A stretch of 64,000 nucleotides of DNA from Micromonospora sp. ATCC 39149 (lineage in GTDB: Bacteria > Actinomycetota > Actinomycetes > Mycobacteriales > Micromonosporaceae): the NCBI RefSeq assembly GCF_000158815.1, contig NZ_GG657738.1, positions 4,101,496 through 4,165,495 of the forward strand, read 5' to 3'. This document shows, in pieces, positions 59,658 through 64,000 of the stretch. Every line of letters begins with the position of its first letter. Position 1 is the first letter of the stretch. The notes beneath the pieces were generated by a model, which saw nothing but the letters and a program-made list of their open reading frames with translations, searched no databases and was not told where the DNA came from. Position numbers and translations under genes: made by a program.

Positions 59658-61052
59658 TCAGTCCATGGGGGCCGGGTCGGGCGGGTCGACGAGCCGGCGG
59701 CGCAGCGAGGTGGTGGCCAGCGCGAGCGCCAGCGCCACCAGCAGCACCGAGACCACGATCAGGGCGACTGCGGTGCGCCGCACCGAGGTGAGCCCGCCGC
59801 CGGAGTCGCGGCGGGCCCCGGCGGCGAGCACGCCCTGGGAGCCGACCGGTGCGGGCGTGACGATCGGCGTGGCCATGGCGGCTGCCGCGGTGATCCGGAA
59901 GCTCGTCTGCATCTGGCGGGCCCGCCCGCTACGCGGGTCGAGGCGGCCGACCACGGCGCCGGCCAGCGGCGTGTCGCGCTGCGCCTCGGCGGTCGCGCTG
60001 ACCGTGAGTCGAAGGGTGGCGGCCCCACCGGCCGGCACCGCGCCGACGTCGCACCTGGTGCGGGTGGCGCTCAGCGCGGCGCAGCCGGCCGGCGGGGCCG
60101 GGACCGTGACCCCGTCGGGCAGGACCACCTCGATCCGGCCGTCCGCGTCGACCTTGCCGGTGTTGCCCAGCCGGACGCCCAGCTGGCTGGCGCTCCCGCT
60201 GATGTCGAACGTCACCCCGTCGGCCCGCAGCGCGATGCCCGGCACCGGCGGCCCCGGCGGGAAGAGCACCGCGAAGCCCTCGTTGTCGTCGGCCGCCCCG
60301 GTCACCCCCGGGGCGGTGGCGCTCACCCGGACCGCGCCGCTGAGCGGCATCCGCCGCCAGGCGTCGCCGTCGACCCGCACCTTGATCAGGGTGCTGAACC
60401 ACGCGCCGGCCGCGGTCGTCCACGCGCCGCAGAGGTGCCCGCCGCCGTCGGCCGGCGCGCAACCGGCGGTGCCCGCGTCGGTCAGGCCGGCCGGCAGGGT
60501 GTACGAGAGCCGGACCTGCTCCGCGACGTCGCCGGTGTTGGTCACGGTGACCCGCAGCGCGGTTGTGGTGCCGTCCGCGTTCCAGTACGCGTGGGTCAGC
60601 GTCACGTCGTCGGTGCTCACCCGCACGCCGAGCCGGCCCGCTGCCGGCTTGCCCGGACCGGGGGCCGAGGTGCGCACCGACGGTGCGGTGGTCGGGGGCG
60701 GGACAGCGGTGGTGGTCGCGGGCGGGGTGGTGGGGAGCGGATCGGTGGGGCCGGCCGGTGTGCTGGGCGACGGCCCGGTGGGCGTGGGGGACGGGGCGGT
60801 GGTCTCCGGCGGCGGCAGGGTCGGCGGCACCCCGGTGGCGGTGGGCTCGACCGGTGGGCTCTCGTCGCCGGGGTCGCCGGCCGGGCGTTCCGGAAGGCCG
60901 GCCGCCGCACGGGCCGCCGTCGGCGCGGCCGTGGCCCAGTCGGGCAAGGCCGCGACCGAGGCCAGCATCCCGACCGCCAGGGACGCGGCGAGCAGCGCCG
61001 CGAGGCGTCGGTCGGCTCCCCGCCGAACGGGGCGTACGTCCACGCGGGCCAT
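59658..61052 (-). CDS. secreted, membrane-anchored Pro/Thr-rich protein with CARDB/DUF11-like repeats
   Basis: This 464-residue protein has a signal peptide (residues about 14-43, ending ATAAPTAARA), a Pro/Thr linker (residues about 55-130), and beta domains with TALRVTVTNTGDVAEQVRLSYTLPAGLTDAG and LGVRLGNTGKVDADGRIEVVLPDGV, the pattern of DUF11/CARDB-type cell-surface repeats. A C-terminal membrane helix (TAVALIVVSVLLVALALALATTS) and a short basic tail anchor it. It is a cell-wall or surface protein of unknown role. No LPXTG motif is present. Confidence 0.85.
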   Translation of the reverse strand: MARVDVRPVRRGADRRLAALLAASLAVGMLASVAALPDWATAAPTAARAAAGLPERPAGDPGDESPPVEPTATGVPPTLPPPETTAPSPTPTGPSPSTPAGPTDPLPTTPPATTTAVPPPTTAPSVRTSAPGPGKPAAGRLGVRVSTDDVTLTHAYWNADGTTTALRVTVTNTGDVAEQVRLSYTLPAGLTDAGTAGCAPADGGGHLCGAWTTAAGAWFSTLIKVRVDGDAWRRMPLSGAVRVSATAPGVTGAADDNEGFAVLFPPGPPVPGIALRADGVTFDISGSASQLGVRLGNTGKVDADGRIEVVLPDGVTVPAPPAGCAALSATRTRCDVGAVPAGGAATLRLTVSATAEAQRDTPLAGAVVGRLDPRSGRARQMQTSFRITAAAAMATPIVTPAPVGSQGVLAAGARRDSGGGLTSVRRTAVALIVVSVLLVALALALATTSLRRRLVDPPDPAPMD

Positions 61053-61183
61053 CTCTCCTCCGCCGGCGGTCGGTGACGGTTCATTATTCGTTAACAGTTG
61101 CCAGGTGGCACTAGTCCCGCTGAGAAACAGTTCCGTAACGTGTCCGGTACGACCCCGGTCCCGGCACGGTAGGCTGACCCACC

Positions 61184-61561
61184 GTGACCGGTTACCTGGG
61201 CTCGTACGCGACGCTCGGGCTGTTGCTGCTCGCCAGCGCCCTCCTCTTCGTTACGGCGTTCTCCGCCAGCCGGGTGTTACGGCCCGCCCGTCCGACTGAT
61301 CCGCCCGGCAAGCGGGCGAGCTACGAGTGCGGCCTCGACCCGGTGGGCGGCGACTGGGCCCAGATGCAGATCCGCTACTACGTGTACGCGTACCTGTACG
61401 TGTTGTTCGCGGTCGAGGCGGTCTTCCTCTTCCCGTGGGCCGTGGTCTTCGACCGGCCCGGATTCGGGCTGGTCACGGTCGCCGAGATGGGCGTCTTCGT
61501 GGGCGTGCTGGCGCTCGGCATCCTCTACGCCTGGCGCAAGAACATCCTCCGCTGGACCTGA
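61184..61561 (+). CDS. nuoA: NADH-quinone oxidoreductase subunit A (orphan)
   Basis: This 125-residue protein has three membrane helices and the family motif RASYECGLDPVGGDWAQMQIRYYVYAYLYVLFAVEAVFLFPWAVVF. NuoA is a membrane subunit of complex I near the quinone site. Here it stands alone, with no nuoB-N following. In Streptomyces a partial second nuo cluster lies near korAB, and this gene is probably the last of such a set, so its role beyond complex I assembly is uncertain. Confidence 0.93.
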   Translation: MTGYLGSYATLGLLLLASALLFVTAFSASRVLRPARPTDPPGKRASYECGLDPVGGDWAQMQIRYYVYAYLYVLFAVEAVFLFPWAVVFDRPGFGLVTVAEMGVFVGVLALGILYAWRKNILRWT

Positions 61562-61640
61562 GCCCCGCCCGCGCGCAGCCGTGCCGCCGATCGCGCCCAG
61601 CGGGCCGTGCCACCCGGCCCCGGGATGCGCCGGCGACCGG

Positions 61641-62510
61641 TCAGGCCAGCCCGCGCCGGGTGCGGGCCGGCGGGCGGTCGCCCCGGATCGACGCCACCAT
61701 GTCCAGCACCCGCCGGGTGGGCCTCACCTGGTGGGCGCGGAACACCCGGGCGCCCAGCCAGGCCGACACCGCGGTCGCCGCGAGGGTGCCCTCCAGCCGT
61801 TCAATCACGGGCAGGTCCAGCGTCTCGCCGACGAAGTCCTTGTTGGACAGGGCGACCAGCAGCGGCCAGCCGGTGCCGGAGAGCTCGTCGAGCCGGCGGG
61901 TGATCTCCAGCGAGTGCCGGGTGTTCTTGCCGAAGTCGTGCGCCGGGTCGATGAGGACGCCGTCGGGGCGTACCCCCAGGGCGACCGCGCGCTCGGCGAG
62001 GCCGGTCACCGTCGCGACCACGTCGGCCACCACGTCGGCGAAGGCCGCCCGGTGCGGGCGGGTGCGCGGTTCCAGCCCGCCCGCGTGTGAGCAGACCAGC
62101 CCGGCCCCGGTCTCGGCGGCGACCCGGGCGAGCGCCGGGTCCGCCCCCGACCAGGTGTCGTTGAGCAGGTCGGCGCCGGCGGCGACCGCCTCCACGGCCA
62201 CCTCGGCCCGCCAGGTGTCGATGGAGATGACCACGTCCGGGAAGGCGGCCCGGACGGCGGCGATGGTGTCCACCGTGCGGCGGATCTCCTCGGCCACGTC
62301 CACCTCGTCGCCGGGGCCGGCCTTGACCCCGCCGATGTCGATGATCTCCGCGCCCTCGGTCACCGCCCGCTCCACCGCGCGCAGCGCGCTGTCCTGCGCG
62401 AAGGTCGCCCCCCGGTCGAAGAACGAGTCGGGCGTGCGGTTGACGATGGCCATCACCACCAGTTCGCCCGGTGCGAAGGTCCGACTCCCGAGCCGAAGCG
62501 CCCCGGCCAT
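61641..62510 (-). CDS. folP2: FolP2-type dihydropteroate synthase homologue
   Basis: From the ATG at 62510 (MAGALRLGSRTFAPGELVVMAIVNRTPDSFFDRGATF) the protein is 289 residues. It is a TIM barrel with MAIVNRTPDSFFDRG, IDIGGVKAGPGDEVDV, VISIDTWRAEVA, LLNDTWSG and DPAHDFGKN. These match mycobacterial FolP2 (IGGVKAGPGE, DTWRAQVA, LINDTWGG), not the main FolP1 (which has GGESTRPG). The FolP2 branch failed to show dihydropteroate synthase activity in Mycobacterium leprae, so a different reaction is likely. In mycobacteria it lies beside gpgS and tagA; here gpgS is absent. Confidence 0.92.
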   Translation of the reverse strand: MAGALRLGSRTFAPGELVVMAIVNRTPDSFFDRGATFAQDSALRAVERAVTEGAEIIDIGGVKAGPGDEVDVAEEIRRTVDTIAAVRAAFPDVVISIDTWRAEVAVEAVAAGADLLNDTWSGADPALARVAAETGAGLVCSHAGGLEPRTRPHRAAFADVVADVVATVTGLAERAVALGVRPDGVLIDPAHDFGKNTRHSLEITRRLDELSGTGWPLLVALSNKDFVGETLDLPVIERLEGTLAATAVSAWLGARVFRAHQVRPTRRVLDMVASIRGDRPPARTRRGLA

Positions 62511-62678
62511 GCCGCCTCCCGATCTGCCGCCGCCGGCCGGGTGACCCGGCCGCCCTCCGACGCTAGCCGGTCGCCCGGTGACCGTTCCGGGCGGTACGAC
62601 CAACAGATTTGCACCGATCTGTGGGAGGACCCGCCCGGCGGGGTCGCTCCCGGCCCGTTCCCGTGCCACGATCTCTGC

Positions 62679-63275
62679 ATGGGTCAGGTGCTGCTCATGT
62701 TGGTCGTCGCGCTCACCGTCGCGGCGGTGGTCTTCGGGGTGACGGTGTTGGTCACCGGCCGTGATCCCGGCCTCGCGCCGGTCGAGCCGGACGGGCAGGC
62801 CGTTCCGCTGCCGGGCAGCCGGCCACTGCGCGAGTCCGACGTGGGTGCGGTCCGTTTCGACACGGCGCTGCGCGGGTACCGGATGTCCCAGGTCGACCAG
62901 GTGTTGCGCCGGGCGGCCTACGACATCGGGTACAAGTCCGAGCTGATCGGCGTGCTGGAGGCGGAGGTCACGGCGTTGCGCGAGGGACGGGTCGCCGACG
63001 CCGACGCGCTGCGGCAGATCCGCGAGCAGGCGGCTGCCGCTGCCGCCGCCGAGGGAGCCGACGCCACCGCCACCGAGGCCACTGTCGCCGCCACCGGGGC
63101 CGACCTCACCGTGACCGCTGCCGACCCCGGTCCCGCCGGGCGGGCCGGCGACGCGTCCGCCCCGGGAACCGCCCGGGACACCGTCGGCACGTCCGTGGCC
63201 GCCGCCCGGGAGCCCGGCGACCGCGAGCCGACGAACCCGGCCGACGGGCGGCGGGTCGGGTCGGAGCCGGCGTGA
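62679..63275 (+). CDS. DivIVA-domain membrane protein
   Basis: From the ATG at 62679 (MGQVLLMLVVALTVAAVVFGVTVLV) the protein is 198 residues. One N-terminal membrane helix is followed by a DivIVA-like segment (VRFDTALRGYRMSQVDQVLRRAAYDIG, residues about 62-90), a helix, and a disordered Ala/Thr/Asp-rich tail. It is divergent from folP2, in the position of the membrane gene beside mycobacterial tagA (Rv1209). It overlaps the SRPBCC gene by 4 bases. Confidence 0.85.
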   Translation: MGQVLLMLVVALTVAAVVFGVTVLVTGRDPGLAPVEPDGQAVPLPGSRPLRESDVGAVRFDTALRGYRMSQVDQVLRRAAYDIGYKSELIGVLEAEVTALREGRVADADALRQIREQAAAAAAAEGADATATEATVAATGADLTVTAADPGPAGRAGDASAPGTARDTVGTSVAAAREPGDREPTNPADGRRVGSEPA

Positions 63276-63769
63276 CCGGCTCGGCCGACGCCGACGGCCT
63301 CCGCGAGGCGGCCCACCCCGGTGCCGGCGAGGTCACCGCCACGGTGATCGTCAACGCGCCGGCCGCCCGGGTGTTCGCCGGCCTGCTGGCCTGGGAACGG
63401 CAGTCCGACTGGATCCCGTTCACCACCGTCCGGGTCGTCGAGGGCGACGGGGGCGAGGGCAGCCTCGTGGAGGCCGTCACCGCGCTCGGGCCGGCGGTCC
63501 TGCGCGACGAGATGCGGGTGGTCCGGGTCGACGCGCCGTACGAGATCGGCGTGGTGCACTGCGGCCGGCTGCTGCGCGGCCCCGGGGTGCTGCGCTGCAC
63601 CCAGATCGAGGGCGGTCGCACCCAGGTCGTCTGGCACGAGTGGTTCCACCTGCCGGGCGGCGCCGCCGGGCGGGTGGCCTGGCCGGTGCTCTGGCCCGGC
63701 TCCAAGGTCAGCCTCACCCAGGCGCTGAAGAAGTTCGGCCGACTGGTCGAGCAGGGGCGCCTGCCCTGA
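63272..63769 (+). CDS. SRPBCC-family protein
   Basis: This 165-residue protein starts at a GTG that overlaps the DivIVA-like gene. The START-like fold is seen in ATVIVNAPAARVFAGLLAWERQSDWIPFTTVRVVEGDGGEG and DEMRVVRVDAPYEIGVVHCG, with TQVVWHEWFHLPGG near the end. Members bind hydrophobic ligands such as lipids or polyketides. It is co-transcribed with the membrane protein gene. Confidence 0.92.
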   Translation: MTGSADADGLREAAHPGAGEVTATVIVNAPAARVFAGLLAWERQSDWIPFTTVRVVEGDGGEGSLVEAVTALGPAVLRDEMRVVRVDAPYEIGVVHCGRLLRGPGVLRCTQIEGGRTQVVWHEWFHLPGGAAGRVAWPVLWPGSKVSLTQALKKFGRLVEQGRLP

Positions 63770-63913
63770 CCGCCCGCCCGGGCGCGCCAACCTGCCGCCT
63801 CGGGTCGCGGCGTTCGCGCCAGATCGCCGGCATGGCGTCATCCCGAGGGGCTGACACCGCCACCACACCGGCACGCCCGCACCCGGTCGGTGGCTCCCGC
63901 TAGCGTGTACGCC

Positions 63914-64000
63914 GTGACTGACCTGGTGATCGGCGCGGACGGGCTGCCCCGCTGCGCGTGGGGGGCGAGCACCGCGGACTACGTCGCCTACCACGACCGG
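63914..64000 (+). CDS. tag: DNA-3-methyladenine glycosylase I (start only)
   Basis: The window ends after 29 codons. They read VTDLVIGADGLPRCAWGASTADYVAYHDR, which is the typical start of TagI: the zinc-binding Cys in CAW and the YHD of the YHDxEWG motif. The enzyme removes 3-methyladenine from alkylated DNA. The same gene neighbours folP2 in mycobacteria (tagA). Confidence 0.88.
   Translation, partial: MTDLVIGADGLPRCAWGASTADYVAYHDR

Noticed and set aside
59635..61299. 554-residue plus-strand open frame
   Set aside because: It is antisense to the secreted Pro/Thr-rich protein, with a low-complexity product.

Overview
The window is very GC-rich with actinobacterial gene organisation. The best guess for the source is the family Micromonosporaceae (Micromonospora or a relative). 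The reasons are the folP2 / DivIVA-like / tagI neighbourhood, the korAB genes, the PopR-ClpP pair and a tRNA-borne actinomycete integrative and conjugative element (AICE). The species cannot be told from the sequence.

Left part, 1-14.6 kb: an unstable chromosomal stretch. Small intact genes (Rrf2 regulator plus NIPSNAP, macrodomain protein, P-loop kinase, lipoprotein, MmcQ/YjbR protein, VOC protein, AraC regulator plus membrane protein) alternate with insertion sequences and their remains: an IS701 remnant, an intact IS3-type element at 1320-2648, an IS630 remnant and an IS5-type element holding an IS1380 fragment. The empty version of the IS3 target site survives as a second copy of the same repeat near 11.1 kb.

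Middle, 14705-34760: an AICE integrated at a tRNA-Arg(CCT) gene, bounded by a 56-bp direct repeat. Read right to left it carries small conserved genes, a KorSA-like GntR repressor with three matching operators, a Pra-like activator, TraB/FtsK, an SpdB-like protein, a RepSA-like initiator, Xis and integrase. The other arm holds an HTH/TPR gene, a GNAT, two small genes, a hairpin-rich non-coding stretch (possible origin) and 4 kb of IS elements (an IS3-type copy itself split by an IS256 element, next to an IS110). The last cargo is a compact three-gene operon: nuclease-like effector, 78-residue middle protein, and an ABC ATPase with a DUF2326-like end. I read this as an ABC three-component (ABC-3C) conflict system; it is the most interesting system here.

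Right of the element, 34.8-48.2 kb: a graveyard of older mobile DNA. It holds a broken HD-domain gene, a decayed tyrosine recombinase, C-terminal SpdB and int/xis remnants of at least one other AICE, and SnoaL and LuxR fragments. Intact genes between them include a STAS protein, TetR/MFS, a ferric-reductase-like flavoprotein, a two-component system and a GNAT.

From 48.2 kb to the end the sequence is orderly chromosome: ECF sigma factor with its CU044_5270-type partner, TetR plus zinc-less MDR oxidoreductase with palindromic operators, NmrA/HxlR pair, ClpP with PopR/ClgR-like regulator, K+ channel, korAB, a secreted Pro/Thr-rich protein, an orphan nuoA, folP2, a DivIVA-like membrane protein, an SRPBCC protein and the start of tagI.
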